Shown: positions 53,489 to 63,472 of the stretch, one piece after another | How positions within the stretch are numbered: position 1 is the first letter of the stretch | Layout of the letters: each line of letters starts with the position of its first letter | Origin: Acidobacteriota bacterium | Lineage (GTDB): Bacteria > Acidobacteriota > Vicinamibacteria > Marinacidobacterales > Marinacidobacteraceae | Length of the DNA: 64,000 bases | NCBI GenBank assembly: GCA_022826195.1 | Contig: JAJDVI010000073.1 | Coordinates: 1-64,000, forward strand | Direction: 5' to 3' | Translations under genes and position numbers: made by a program | The notes under the pieces: model-generated | What the model was told of the DNA's origin: nothing | What the model saw: only the letters and a program-made list of their open reading frames with translations | Database searches by the model: none

Positions 53489-55225
53489 TCATGGGGGTCC
53501 GGGCAGGGTACCCGAAGGCGGAGCGATGCCGGCCGGCGCTTCCGGAAGCCGCATCCGGTAGAGCGGCAGGGCGTCCACCAGGCGCACGATCTCCGCCTCG
53601 ACGTCCCGGAAGCCCTCGCCCCCCACCCCGCCGAATTCGGCTTCCAGCCGCGCGGCGCTGAGCCCTTCGGGAAGTCCGGCATCGGTCGGCGCGAGGTCGT
53701 CTTCCCGGACGCCGTTGGCGAGCCGCACCTGCATCCAGCGCGCCCGCGCCGCGTCGCCGGTCGCGGTGAGCCCGAAGCGGGTCCCCGCCTCGTCCATCAA
53801 CAGGTCGGCGAAGGAGAACCCCGTCCCGCCCTCCGCGGCATCGAGCTGTTCCTTCAGCAGCCCGGCCCCGCCGGAGACGCCGTCGGGAGCCACCTGCACC
53901 ATGCCGGCGCTCAGGAAGAAATGGCGCGCCCAGTCGCGGCGCCCGTGCAGGCTGAGTGGAAGGCGGTCCAGGAGTCCTCGCGCTTCCTCGCCGCCGCCGG
54001 GAACCCGCGCCAGGTCGAGCAGCGAGGGATGCCCGAACGCGCCCCCGAGGGCGAGCAGGGCGGCGCGGTTCTCGGCCAGCGCATCGCCTCCCACCGAACG
54101 GACGGCGGCGAGCGCGAACGTGCGCCGCAGCACCGCCGAGGTCCGGTCCGGCTGCTCCCGGAGGAGTTCGGCGTCGCGGACGAGCAGCGTCAGGTAACCG
54201 CCCACCCGCGAGTGGACTCCGGCGTCCGTGTCCTCCCGCTCCCGCCAGCGCACCGCGATCGTCGAGTCCGCCACCCGGACGTCGTCGAAGGGCGCGAGCA
54301 GCGCCGCCACCGCGGCGTTCCGGCGCAGCCAGCGCGAGAGGACCCGGGACGAGGACCGGACCAGTACGGGCGGCGCCTCGATGCCTCCAACCCGGACCGA
54401 CCGGAACGCCGCCCGGAACTCGCCGTCCTCGACGGTCGGCTGCGCGGTCGCCGCGACGTTCAGGAAACGCGTGCCCAGCGCCGGAACCGCAACCGGCATG
54501 GAGCCGGCGATTTCCATCGCCTCGCCCGCCGGGGCCGCGTGGATCCGCACTTCCGGGTCCACGCCCACGGCGGCAAGCGCGAGACGGAAGCCGGCGGCGA
54601 AGGTGGCCGCGTTCAGCGTCGCCCGCGAACCGGGCGCTCCGTCCCGATAGAAGTCGGCAAAGGCGTCGCGATACTGGCCGTCCGGAGACCCGGGAGGCCC
54701 GATGGGATCAACCACCGCAACCCGGTCGGTGATCAGCAGGAGCAGCACGGCGACGCTCGCGAGGAGGACCGCGGCAATCGCGACGAGCACCGGAATGAGG
54801 ACCAGCGCCGAGCCGGGTCCCCGCGCGATGACGGCGCCGAACAGTGCGCCGACGAACATCCCGGTCAGCGGCGCAAGCAGCGTGGCCACTTCGGGAAAGA
54901 CAAAGGTCTCGAACACCAGCCAGGGCGCCGCGTCCGGAGCCGCGACCACGAGCGCGGTCACGACCGTACCGATCAGGAGCGCGGGGAGCAGGACCAGGAA
55001 GAAACCGGTGAGGACACCCCGCATCCGGGGGAGCACCAGCGGGATGAGCATCCCGATGGGAACGAACCAGAGGCCCTGTCGGGAGAGCCCGTAGGCGAGC
55101 GAGCCGAAGTCCGATCCGGGGAACGAACCGTCGGGCCCGTAGGCGGCGGCGAACCAGCCGTAGGCGGTGAGCGCGACGACCGCCAGGAGATTCCGGGATC
55201 CGAAACGGGAGCGCTCTTCGCTCAT
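53489..55225 (-). CDS. Membrane protein of unknown function
   Basis: A 578-residue protein with about five hydrophobic helices in the first 180 residues (GLWFVPIGMLIPLVL, LAPLTGMFVGALFGAVIA and others), then a soluble C-terminal region of about 390 residues. A notable run, HFFLSAGMVQVAPDGVSG followed by GGTGFSFADLLMDEAG and GLTATG, looks like a conserved core, but I do not recognise the family. It lies 43 bases from the VIT gene and 19 bases from the BNR protein gene on the same strand. Confidence 0.65.
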   Translation of the reverse strand: MSEERSRFGSRNLLAVVALTAYGWFAAAYGPDGSFPGSDFGSLAYGLSRQGLWFVPIGMLIPLVLPRMRGVLTGFFLVLLPALLIGTVVTALVVAAPDAAPWLVFETFVFPEVATLLAPLTGMFVGALFGAVIARGPGSALVLIPVLVAIAAVLLASVAVLLLLITDRVAVVDPIGPPGSPDGQYRDAFADFYRDGAPGSRATLNAATFAAGFRLALAAVGVDPEVRIHAAPAGEAMEIAGSMPVAVPALGTRFLNVAATAQPTVEDGEFRAAFRSVRVGGIEAPPVLVRSSSRVLSRWLRRNAAVAALLAPFDDVRVADSTIAVRWREREDTDAGVHSRVGGYLTLLVRDAELLREQPDRTSAVLRRTFALAAVRSVGGDALAENRAALLALGGAFGHPSLLDLARVPGGGEEARGLLDRLPLSLHGRRDWARHFFLSAGMVQVAPDGVSGGAGLLKEQLDAAEGGTGFSFADLLMDEAGTRFGLTATGDAARARWMQVRLANGVREDDLAPTDAGLPEGLSAARLEAEFGGVGGEGFRDVEAEIVRLVDALPLYRMRLPEAPAGIAPPSGTLPGPP

Positions 55226-55244
55226 CGCGAACCCCGGGTACGAG

Positions 55245-58200
55245 TCATCCTCCGCCGCCCGAGCGCACGTCGGCCAGCGCCCGCCAGAAGGGCGGGAGCT
55301 GTTCGTCCATCAACCGGCGGTATTCCCCGCGGGCCGTTTCGAACCGTTCCGTGAGAATCCGGTGGACCTCGCGCTGCTGGTCGGTGGGCGCGAAGTCGGC
55401 GCCGTCCCATCCGGCGTCGTTCGCGAGGGCGCCGAGCCGGCCGTAGAGCCGCATCGGCGCCCGGAAGGCGTCCTCGCGGGCTCCGGTGAGCCCCACGTCG
55501 AAGAACCTTCCCTCGATGGCGATCGCGGTGCCGGCGATCTCACCCGCGCTCTCGAGCAGCGCGGTGAACCGCTCATCACCGGCGTGGCGCTCCCGGAGCC
55601 CCTCGATCTCCCGGCGCACCCACTCGAGCTCGTCCACCATCTCCGCCAGTTCGTCGAGCTGCGCGTGGATGGCGTTCAGGAACGCGTACTTCTCCCGGAT
55701 GTCGCCGGCGGTGGCGGCGGACGCGGGATCGACCTCCACCCGCAGGGTGGTCTCCGCGGTGTGCTCCCCCACCGTGACCCGGGCGGTGTAGGAACCGGGG
55801 GGCTGGAGGAGACCGCGGTAGCCGGGGAAGATGTCGAGGTCCCAGGTGCGGATCCGGCGCTGCTGGTCCTCGCCCATTTCCACCCAGTCCCGGTCGGGGG
55901 GCCGGGTGCGGAGAGTGGCCCGGTCGGGGGTATCGCCGCGGAGGTCCCAGTACACCCGGGAGAGCCCGGCGGTTCCGGGTCCGCGCAGCGTCCGCACGGT
56001 CTCCCCGGCGGCGTTCACGATCGCGATTTCGGCCCGCTCGGCGGCGGCGTCCTCGTCGAGCCACCAGGAGACGGGAGCGCCGTAGGGAGCGTTCCGGCCG
56101 GTCACCAGGCTGCCCGGCTCGGACTTGATGCTCTGCCGCGGCAGGAACCTCCAGGAGGTCGGCGAATCGAACACCCGGAGCGGATCGTCCGACGCCTCCG
56201 CGAGACCCCGGAGCGGCCCGATGCCGTCCAGGATGTAGAAGCCGCGGCCGTAGGTCGCGACCACCAGGTCCTCGAAGCGCTCCTGAATCACGATTCCGTA
56301 GATCGGCGCCGGGGGCATGTCGAGCTGGAGGGAGAACCAGGATTCGCCGTCGTCGAGGCTGGCCCAGACCTTGTTGTCGGTGCCGGCGAAGAGGATGCCG
56401 GCGCGGCCGGGGTCCTCCCGCACCACGTGGACGAACGAGAACGGGGACTCCGGAATCCCGCCGCTGATGCGTTCCCAGGTCTCCCCGAGATCCCGGGTGC
56501 GGTAGACGTGCGGCCGGAAGTCGCCGGACTGGTGCCAGCTCACGGCGAGGTAGGCGGTCTCCGGATCGTGGTGCGAGGGCTCGATGAACTTGATCCAGGC
56601 GTCCTGGTCGAGCCCCGGCACGTTCCCGCTCCGGTCGAGCCAGGTCTCCCCGCCGTCGGTCGTGACGTGGACCTTGCCGTCCACGCTGCCGGCCCAGAGC
56701 TGGCCGGCCTCGAGCGGCGACTCGGCCAGCGCGAACAGCACCGAACCGTCGAAGGTGTAGAGGTTGTCGATCGTGATGCCGCCGGAGTCCTGCTGCCGCG
56801 CCTTGTCGTTCGTGGTCAGGTCGGGACTGATGGTCTCCCAGGACTGGCCGCGGTTCGTGCTCCGGTGCACGAACTGGCTTCCCACCCAGGTGGTCCCCGG
56901 TTCGTGCCGCGAGAGGACCATCGGGAAGTTCCAGTGCCAGCGCACCTTCAGGTCCGCGGGCGCCCAGCCGTAGCCCGCCTCCGGCCAGACCCGGACGTCC
57001 CGGACGTGCCCGGTGCGGTCGTCGTAGATCTCGAGCCCGCCGTCGTAGCACCCCGACCAGACCACGTTGTCGTCGTGGGGCTCCGGGGTGGCCCAGCCGC
57101 TCTCGCAGCCCCCGACCCCGTGCCAGAGCCCGAGCGGAATCCCGCCGCCGGGCGTACGGCTGGGCCCCCGGTAGGAGTAGCCGTCCTGGCGGTTCCCGTA
57201 GACCCGGTAGGGGATCCGGTCGTCCACGGTGACGTGGTACATCTGAGCCACCGGCGGCACCACCCGGCGCCAGCTCTCGCCGCGGTTCTCGGAGATGCTG
57301 CCGCCCCCGTCGTGTCCGACCAGAATCCGCTCCGGCATCCAGGGGTCCACCCAGACGTCGTGGTTGTCGCCGCCGGCGCGGTAGGAGGTCTCGATCAGGG
57401 TGCGGCCGCCGTCCACGGTGGTGCTGAAGAGCACCGAGGCGAAGTACACGCGGTCGGCGTTCGCCGAATCCACGGCGATCCGGACGTAGTAGGGCGCCCG
57501 CTCGGCGAGATCGTGGTGGGTCATCATGAGCCGCCACGAGTCCCCGCCGTCGTCGGAGCGATAGAAGCCCGGACTCTCGTCCTCGATCAGGGCGTACCAG
57601 CGGTCAGGGTCGCTGGGCGCGATCGCGACGGCGACCTTGCCGATGGGATGCGCCACCCCGCCGGGAAGTCCCCTGCCCCCGCCGGAGTCGGATTTCTCGC
57701 CCGAGATCCGTTTCCAGGAATTCCCGCCGTCGTGCGAGCGGTAGAGCCCGCTGCCCGGCCCGCCGCTCCGGAGCCCGCCGGTGTCGATCCGGAGCTGCCA
57801 CATCCCGGCGAGGAGACGCTCGGGATGGCGGAGATCCATGGTGAGGTCGGAGCAGCCGGTGTGCTCGTCCACGTGGAGGACCAGCTCCCAGTTGGCGCCG
57901 CCGTCGCGCGTCCGATAGACGCCGCGCTCCGGCTGCGGCGCGTAGGAATGGCCCAGGGCACAGGCGTAGACGAGGTTCGGGTCCTCCGGATGGACCAGGA
58001 TCCGGGCGATCCGCCCGGTGGCCTCGAGACCCCGGTGGTGGAACGACCGCCCGCCGTCGGTGGAGCGGTAGATGCCGTTCCCCATCGCGAGCGCCGGCCG
58101 GATGATGAAGGTCTCTCCGGTACCGGCCCACACCTGCCCGGGATGGGACGGTGAAACGGCGAGCGCACTGATCGAAGCCGCCTCCTGGTCGTCGAACACC

Positions 58201-58457
58201 GGCTCCCAGGTGACCCCGCGGTCGCTGGTCTTCCAGATCCCCCCGGACGCGGCGCCGAAGTAGATGACGTCGGGGTTGCCCCACTCGCCGGCGGCGGCGC
58301 TCAGCCGGTTCCCGTCGGGCCCGATGGTGCGCCAACGGAGCCCGCCAAGCTGCGCCGGATCTACGGTGACCGGCTGCGCGGCGGCGGACCCGGTGAAGGC
58401 CAACACCAGACTGCCGGCCACGACGAGGGAAAAACAGGCGGAGAATCGATCCAGCAT
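55245..58457 (-). CDS. Sortilin/VPS10-like BNR-repeat glycosyl-hydrolase-type protein
   Basis: A 1070-residue exported protein with repeated Asp-box motifs (SxDxGxxW; for example TSDRGVTWEP, STDGGRSFHH, SHDGGNSWKR) forming two ten-blade-type propellers, and a C-terminal alpha-helical and beta-sandwich extension beginning about residue 750. Such proteins are abundant in Gemmatimonadota and Acidobacteriota; the propeller probably binds or processes glycoproteins or peptides, but the sialidase catalytic triad is not evident. A signal peptide ends near GSAAAQ. It is the last gene of the minus-strand block before the AbiE pair. Confidence 0.9.
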   Translation of the reverse strand: MLDRFSACFSLVVAGSLVLAFTGSAAAQPVTVDPAQLGGLRWRTIGPDGNRLSAAAGEWGNPDVIYFGAASGGIWKTSDRGVTWEPVFDDQEAASISALAVSPSHPGQVWAGTGETFIIRPALAMGNGIYRSTDGGRSFHHRGLEATGRIARILVHPEDPNLVYACALGHSYAPQPERGVYRTRDGGANWELVLHVDEHTGCSDLTMDLRHPERLLAGMWQLRIDTGGLRSGGPGSGLYRSHDGGNSWKRISGEKSDSGGGRGLPGGVAHPIGKVAVAIAPSDPDRWYALIEDESPGFYRSDDGGDSWRLMMTHHDLAERAPYYVRIAVDSANADRVYFASVLFSTTVDGGRTLIETSYRAGGDNHDVWVDPWMPERILVGHDGGGSISENRGESWRRVVPPVAQMYHVTVDDRIPYRVYGNRQDGYSYRGPSRTPGGGIPLGLWHGVGGCESGWATPEPHDDNVVWSGCYDGGLEIYDDRTGHVRDVRVWPEAGYGWAPADLKVRWHWNFPMVLSRHEPGTTWVGSQFVHRSTNRGQSWETISPDLTTNDKARQQDSGGITIDNLYTFDGSVLFALAESPLEAGQLWAGSVDGKVHVTTDGGETWLDRSGNVPGLDQDAWIKFIEPSHHDPETAYLAVSWHQSGDFRPHVYRTRDLGETWERISGGIPESPFSFVHVVREDPGRAGILFAGTDNKVWASLDDGESWFSLQLDMPPAPIYGIVIQERFEDLVVATYGRGFYILDGIGPLRGLAEASDDPLRVFDSPTSWRFLPRQSIKSEPGSLVTGRNAPYGAPVSWWLDEDAAAERAEIAIVNAAGETVRTLRGPGTAGLSRVYWDLRGDTPDRATLRTRPPDRDWVEMGEDQQRRIRTWDLDIFPGYRGLLQPPGSYTARVTVGEHTAETTLRVEVDPASAATAGDIREKYAFLNAIHAQLDELAEMVDELEWVRREIEGLRERHAGDERFTALLESAGEIAGTAIAIEGRFFDVGLTGAREDAFRAPMRLYGRLGALANDAGWDGADFAPTDQQREVHRILTERFETARGEYRRLMDEQLPPFWRALADVRSGGGG

Positions 58458-58676
58458 GTCGAGGTGGACGTTAGCAGTCTGCCGATGCCCTTGAGGGCCA
58501 CGAAAGGGAAGGTGACGTAGCGCGGGGCCCGTAGCTCGCGCGGACAGACTGGAGCAGGACGCGGTCCGGCAGCCTCAACGGCTGGCTCCGCGCGGCAGCC
58601 CCGGCAGAGGTAGCCGTCGATGATGGCGTTGAAGAGCGATCCGGAGCGGAGAGTCTCCGTCGCCAGAATCTCAGTC

Positions 58677-58703
58677 GTCAGTTATTCTGTTATAGTTTCT
58701 GAC
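58677..58703. promoter_or_regulatory. AT-rich imperfect palindrome before the AbiEi-like start
   Basis: GTCAG (58677-58681) and CTGAC (58699-58703) flank an AT-rich centre with direct GTTAT repeats (58681-58685 and 58689-58693) and TATAGT (58691-58696). It directly abuts the ATG and stands out from GC-rich surroundings. AbiEi antitoxins bind inverted repeats upstream of their own operon, so it is a candidate operator or -10. Confidence 0.5.
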
Positions 58704-59336
58704 ATGAAGCGAGAGAGGAGTGTCGCTGACGGGATCATGCGGAAGGTCCTGCGCCGGAAGGCGGGACAACGGACCTGTACAGCCAGAGACTTCAAGGATC
58801 TGGGAAGCCGCGACGCGGTCGATCAGGCTCTTGGCCGTCTCGTCAGGATCGGAAGACTCCGACGAATCGGGCGTGGCCTCTATGAGGCCCCCAGATGGAG
58901 TTCCATCCTGAAGCGGCCCGCGCCCGTTGATCTCGACGCCGCAGTCGCCACGTTGGCCCGGCGCGATGGAGTGAGGATCGTCCCCGACGGAAGCGTGTCT
59001 GCCAATCAGCTTGGCTTGACAAACGCGGTACCTGCCAGACCGAGTTACCTGACGGACGGGACGTCAAGAACGCTGAAGATCGGCGGACATACCGTGCGGC
59101 TCCGTCACGCATCGCCCCGCAGGATGCATTGGGCCGGCAGACCCGCGGCACCCGTGGTGCAGGCGCTGCATTGGCTCGGTCCGGATGCCGCTCGTGACGC
59201 GCGGGTGGTAGCCGCGCTGAGACGTCACCTCCCGGAGGAAGTCAAACGCAGCCTGGCGGAGGGACGGCATCACTTGCCGGGGTGGATGGTCCCGATCGCT
59301 CGGCAGATGACCGCCGACTCCGCCATACCCCGGTGA
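58704..59336 (+). CDS. AbiEi-type antitoxin (DUF6088)
   Basis: A 210-residue protein with a winged-helix N-terminal domain (VDQALGRLVRIGRLRRIGRGLY) of the AbiEi_4/DUF6088 type, then an alpha/beta C-terminal region. It is the predicted antitoxin and autoregulator of a type IV toxin-antitoxin pair in which the antitoxin does not bind the toxin directly. Its stop overlaps the toxin start (GTGA). ATG 58704 sits immediately after the candidate operator; an ATG at 58620 is much less likely as it lies upstream of the promoter-like sequence. Confidence 0.88.
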   Translation: MKRERSVADGIMRKVLRRKAGQRTCTARDFKDLGSRDAVDQALGRLVRIGRLRRIGRGLYEAPRWSSILKRPAPVDLDAAVATLARRDGVRIVPDGSVSANQLGLTNAVPARPSYLTDGTSRTLKIGGHTVRLRHASPRRMHWAGRPAAPVVQALHWLGPDAARDARVVAALRRHLPEEVKRSLAEGRHHLPGWMVPIARQMTADSAIPR

Positions 59337-60376
59337 ACGACAGTTTCCACGCCTTCCTCGAGCTCCACGAGCGGGACCGTCGCGACGTGTTTGCAGCGGG
59401 CGCCGAACGACTGGGGACGCTTCCTCAGTATGTAGAGAAGGACTTTTGGGTCTGTTTCGTTCTCGATCTGCTGTTTGCGAAGTTGCCCCGGGATCACCCC
59501 GGCGTCTTCTTCAAGGGCGGAACCTCACTGTCGAAGGCTTTCGATGCGATTCACCGGTTGTCCGAGGACATCGATCTGGTCGTGGACCGTCGTGATCTGG
59601 GTTTCACAGGCGAGTGTGATCCGTTCCTGGCAGGCGACATGTCGAACAAGAGACGGAGCCACCTGATGAAGGAGCTTCGCAAGGCCTGCGCCGCGTACGT
59701 TGATGGGGCGCTGAAGCCCTCGCTGAAGGCTCTGACCGGCGACCTCACCCCGGGCTGCGCCGTCTCATTCCGAGTGGCAGACCAGGCAGAGCCACCACTT
59801 CTCATGACATATCCGACTCTCTATCCGGGCGGACCCACGGAGTACGTAGCCCCCACGGTGAAAATCGAAGCGGGCGCCCGATCGGCAACGGAGCCTCGCG
59901 TCACCCTCCCCATCGTTCCGTTCATCGCCCAGGACTTGGAAGACGCCAACCTCCGAACGAGGAACGTCGAGGTGATCTCCGCGCGACGGACGTACTGGGA
60001 AAAAGCGCTGATTCTCCACGGCGTCTTCTGCGGTTTCCGGGATGAGGGCCGGCGTCCGGGGGATACGGATCGGGTTTCCCGTCACTACTACGACACGGCT
60101 GTGCTCACCGATTCGGAAATCGGCAGATCGGCGCTCGAGCAATGCGACCTTCTGGACTCGGTACGAGGTCACAACCTGATCGCCTTCCGCCAAAAATGGA
60201 GGCGCTTCGAGGAAGCGGTGCCCGGGTCCTTGAGGTTGGTGCCTTACGGACAACTGAAGGACGGGATTCGGCGCGACTACCAAGCAATGCAGAGCATGTT
60301 CTTCGGGGATTCACCGGAATTCGATTGGATCCTGGAACAACTCCGATCCGCTGAAGAGCGGATCAACGCCAGTTAG
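59333..60376 (+). CDS. AbiEii-type nucleotidyltransferase toxin
   Basis: A 347-residue nucleotidyltransferase (AbiEii/AbiGii family) that acts as the toxin of the pair; related enzymes add nucleotides to RNA such as tRNA acceptor ends. The signature KGGTSLSK (61-68) and SEDIDLVV (77-84), with the two metal-binding Asp, are intact. The later RVSRHYYD and KALILHGVF blocks match the family. The frame is intact, so the module is probably functional. GTG start, overlapping abiEi. It is followed by 158 bases before the ABC permeases. Confidence 0.9.
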   Translation: MNDSFHAFLELHERDRRDVFAAGAERLGTLPQYVEKDFWVCFVLDLLFAKLPRDHPGVFFKGGTSLSKAFDAIHRLSEDIDLVVDRRDLGFTGECDPFLAGDMSNKRRSHLMKELRKACAAYVDGALKPSLKALTGDLTPGCAVSFRVADQAEPPLLMTYPTLYPGGPTEYVAPTVKIEAGARSATEPRVTLPIVPFIAQDLEDANLRTRNVEVISARRTYWEKALILHGVFCGFRDEGRRPGDTDRVSRHYYDTAVLTDSEIGRSALEQCDLLDSVRGHNLIAFRQKWRRFEEAVPGSLRLVPYGQLKDGIRRDYQAMQSMFFGDSPEFDWILEQLRSAEERINAS

Positions 60377-60534
60377 TCCACGTGCTGTCCGGTCGCGCGG
60401 TGCGGTTCCACCGCAGGCGGTTGGAACGATGCCACGGCGTTTATCCTTCCCCGTCGCGCGCGGAATCGTCGGCACCCGGCCGGCGGTAGCCAGCGCCACC
60501 GTTTTTCCCCTCCTCGGAGCAAAAGAGAAGACCG

Positions 60535-61995
60535 ATGCCCCGTTCACTGCCAGGCCTCTCGAACACCCTGCTCATCGCGCGGCGGCAACTGGGGGCGATT
60601 CGCCAGGACGGCTACGCCGTGTTCCTGCTGGGGCTCGTGGTCGCTCTGGGCCTGGTCGCGGTGATGGGCGCCCGGCATCACGCCACGGGCGAGACCGAGC
60701 AGCGCGACCGCTACCAGGCCATGGTCGATCGCCAGTGGCTGGACCAGCCCGAACGCCATCCGCACCGGGTCATCCACTACGGGTTCCTGGTCTTTCGCGA
60801 ACAGGCGCCGCTCGAGTTCGTCGATCCCGGGGTGAGCGATTACGCGGGAACCTCGATCTTCCTCGAAGGCCATCGCCAGAACACGGCCAACTTCGGCGAG
60901 GCGCGTCATTCCACCGGGATGTCGCGCTTCGGACGCCTCACGCCGGCAAGCGTGCTCGCGCTCCTGTTGCCGCTCCTGGTGGTGGTCGCCGGTTTCGCCG
61001 CGGTCAGCGCCGAGCGGGAGGGGGGAACCCTGGGGGTGCTCCTGACGCAGGGGGCGACGCCGGCGCAGATCCTCGCGGGCAAGGTCCTCGCCACGGGAGC
61101 GGTCGGAGCGCTGGCAACGCTTCCGGTCGCGCTGGCCGTCGGCGTCATGGCCGGGCCGGGACTCGACAGCCCCGCTTCCGTTACGCGTCTGGGCGCCCTG
61201 GCCGGCATCTACGGGATCTATCTCGCGGGCTGGGTGCTCGTGACGGTTCTGGTCTCGGCCCTCCGGGCCTCTTCGCGGAGCGCGCTGGCGCAACTGCTCG
61301 CGCTGTGGGTGGTGATCTGCGTCGCCACCCCCCGCGTGGCGGCTTCCGTCGCCGGGGCGCTCCATCCGCTGCCTTCGCGCGCCGAGCTCACCGCTCAGGT
61401 GGAGCAGGCGCTGAACGAGGTCGGGGACAGCCACCGCCCGGACGACCCCTTCTTCAACGCGCTCCGGGAGGAGTACCTGGAGCGCTACGAGGTCGGCGCC
61501 GTCGAGGACCTCCCGGTGAACTGGAGGGGGGTGCTCAGCCGGGAATCGGAAGCGCTCACCAGCCGGGTCTTCGAGGACCACCGGCAGGAGCTGGTCCAGG
61601 GTCATCTCCGCCAGAACGGGGTCATGGCGTGGTCGGGATTCCTCTCCCCGTACCTGGCGGCGCGGGACCTTTCGATGGGCATCGCCGGTAGCGGTCCGGA
61701 GGCGATGGAAGCGTTCCTGGCCCAGGCCGAGGCGCACCGCTACACCATCATTCAGCGTCTCAACGAACTTCACATCCACGAGATCCGCAACGAGAACGAC
61801 CGGGCGCAACGGCTGTCGCGCGACAACTGGGGGCAGTTCCCCGTCTTCGCGACCGAGCCGCCGCCCCTCGGTGGAGCGCTGGCGGATCGTCCCGTCTCCC
61901 TGGCCGCGCTCGGGCTGTGGATCGGCCTGCCGCTGACCGGACTCGGGTTGGCGCGGAGACGGCTGGCGCTGGTCGGAACGGACCGGGCCTCGTGA
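60535..61995 (+). CDS. DUF3526-type ABC transporter permease
   Basis: A 486-residue ABC-2-like permease: an N-terminal helix, a large external loop (about 45-145), a helix block with AEREGGTLGVLLTQG (the intracellular coupling motif) and C-terminal helices. The DUF3526 family usually occurs as two permeases plus an ATPase, often near TonB-dependent receptors. No ATPase gene lies upstream (an AbiE pair does) or downstream. It is translationally coupled to a second permease (GTGA). Substrate unknown; possibly gliding or export-related in other phyla. Confidence 0.85.
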   Translation: MPRSLPGLSNTLLIARRQLGAIRQDGYAVFLLGLVVALGLVAVMGARHHATGETEQRDRYQAMVDRQWLDQPERHPHRVIHYGFLVFREQAPLEFVDPGVSDYAGTSIFLEGHRQNTANFGEARHSTGMSRFGRLTPASVLALLLPLLVVVAGFAAVSAEREGGTLGVLLTQGATPAQILAGKVLATGAVGALATLPVALAVGVMAGPGLDSPASVTRLGALAGIYGIYLAGWVLVTVLVSALRASSRSALAQLLALWVVICVATPRVAASVAGALHPLPSRAELTAQVEQALNEVGDSHRPDDPFFNALREEYLERYEVGAVEDLPVNWRGVLSRESEALTSRVFEDHRQELVQGHLRQNGVMAWSGFLSPYLAARDLSMGIAGSGPEAMEAFLAQAEAHRYTIIQRLNELHIHEIRNENDRAQRLSRDNWGQFPVFATEPPPLGGALADRPVSLAALGLWIGLPLTGLGLARRRLALVGTDRAS

Positions 61996-63359
61996 GAGCC
62001 TGGGCGCGGCTGCTGGCGCTGGACCTGCGGCGGCTGACCCGGTCGGCCGGGACCGCGGCCGCGATCGTCCTGCTGCTCGTCCTGGGAATCTACGGCGCGT
62101 GGCGCGCCGGGCGGAACGCGGAAGCCGCGCGGTCTTCGCTGGCGGCGGCCGAGACCGCCTACGAAGACCAGCTGGACTTTCTGCTCTCGGTCTATCCGCC
62201 CGCCACCGACGCGGGAGAGGTGCTCTACTACCTGGCGTTTCCCGCCCCGCAGCCCCCGCTGGCGGTTTCCTCCCTGGCGCGGGGCCGGGCCGCGGTGGAG
62301 ACCGAGAGCCTCCGGATCCGCCTCCTGGCGCTCGAAGGACAGCTCTACGAGCACGAGACGGTGAATCCGCGGCTTGCCGCGGCGGGCTATCTGGACCTTG
62401 CCTTCCTCCTCATCGCGCTGCTGCCGCTCTTCATCATCGCGGTCAGCTACGACCTGATCTCCGGCGAGCGGGAGGGCGGGACCTGGAACCTGGTCCGCCT
62501 GTTCGCACCCCCCCGGAGGCTCCTGGCTGCAAAGCTCGCCTCCCGCGCGATGCTGGTCGGCGCGGTCGCGGCGGCGGTGATGGCCGGCGGGGCGCTGATG
62601 GCGGGCATCGACCTGGACGGCCGGGCCGGCTGGATGTTCGCGCTCGTGGCGCTGCACACGGTCTTCTGGTTCGCCCTCTGCCTCGGGGTCGCGATGGGAA
62701 ACCGGTCATCAACCGCCAACGCCATGATCCTCGCGGGAATCTGGGTCGTGCTGACGATTCTGGCTCCGGCGGCTCTCAGTCTCGCCAACGCGGTGCTTCA
62801 CCCCGTTCCGGAAGCGCTCGAGCTGACGGTGCAGCAGCGGCAGGGGTACCACGAGGCCTGGGACCTGCCGCCCAGCGCGACGATGGAGTCGTTCTACCGG
62901 GACTACCCCGAGTGGAGCGGCCAGGCCGTTCCCGAAGACGTGTTCACCTGGGGCTGGTACTACGCCATGAATCACCGGGGGGACCAGGCCGCCCGCGATG
63001 CCTCCCGGGCCTACCGCGAGGTGCTGCGCCAGCGGGATGCGTGGGCTCGCCGGTGGTCCCTGTTCGCGCCCCCGCTCGCGACCCAGCTCGCCCTCGATCG
63101 CCTCGCCGGGACCGACCTCGCGGCCCAGCTCGACTACCAGGACGCGGTGCGCCGGTTCCACGAACGCCTCAAGGACCACTTCTTCCCGCACTTCTTCGCC
63201 ACCGCGCCGATCGATGCGGTGGCCTGGGACCAGGTCCCCCGCTTCGAGCCGGCCGCGCCCGCGGAGAGCCCGGCCCGGGCCGGAATCCCGCCCGCGATCG
63301 CCCTGATCCTGGCTTCCGGGCTGGCGCTGGGGATCGGAGCACGGCGGGCCGGGGCCTGA
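61992..63359 (+). CDS. DUF3526-type ABC transporter permease, second subunit
   Basis: A 455-residue homologue of the previous permease, with the same plan and the matching motif SGEREGGTWNLVRLF. The external region carries several acidic and aromatic residues. The GTG start overlaps the upstream stop (GTGA), so the two form a heterodimer-like pair. C-terminal helices end in the basic GARRAGA. It is presumed to work with an ATPase encoded elsewhere, or the transporter may be incomplete in this strain. Confidence 0.85.
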   Translation: MRAWARLLALDLRRLTRSAGTAAAIVLLLVLGIYGAWRAGRNAEAARSSLAAAETAYEDQLDFLLSVYPPATDAGEVLYYLAFPAPQPPLAVSSLARGRAAVETESLRIRLLALEGQLYEHETVNPRLAAAGYLDLAFLLIALLPLFIIAVSYDLISGEREGGTWNLVRLFAPPRRLLAAKLASRAMLVGAVAAAVMAGGALMAGIDLDGRAGWMFALVALHTVFWFALCLGVAMGNRSSTANAMILAGIWVVLTILAPAALSLANAVLHPVPEALELTVQQRQGYHEAWDLPPSATMESFYRDYPEWSGQAVPEDVFTWGWYYAMNHRGDQAARDASRAYREVLRQRDAWARRWSLFAPPLATQLALDRLAGTDLAAQLDYQDAVRRFHERLKDHFFPHFFATAPIDAVAWDQVPRFEPAAPAESPARAGIPPAIALILASGLALGIGARRAGA

Positions 63360-63472
63360 CGTCCTGCGGTGAAGCCCTCGCGGCGTTGAGCCGTGCGGGC
63401 TTCGCCACCGGCTGTCAGGTTGGGCGCATCCCCTCCGGTACGATGGACGGCCCACCCGGGCGGAGGAATGCC

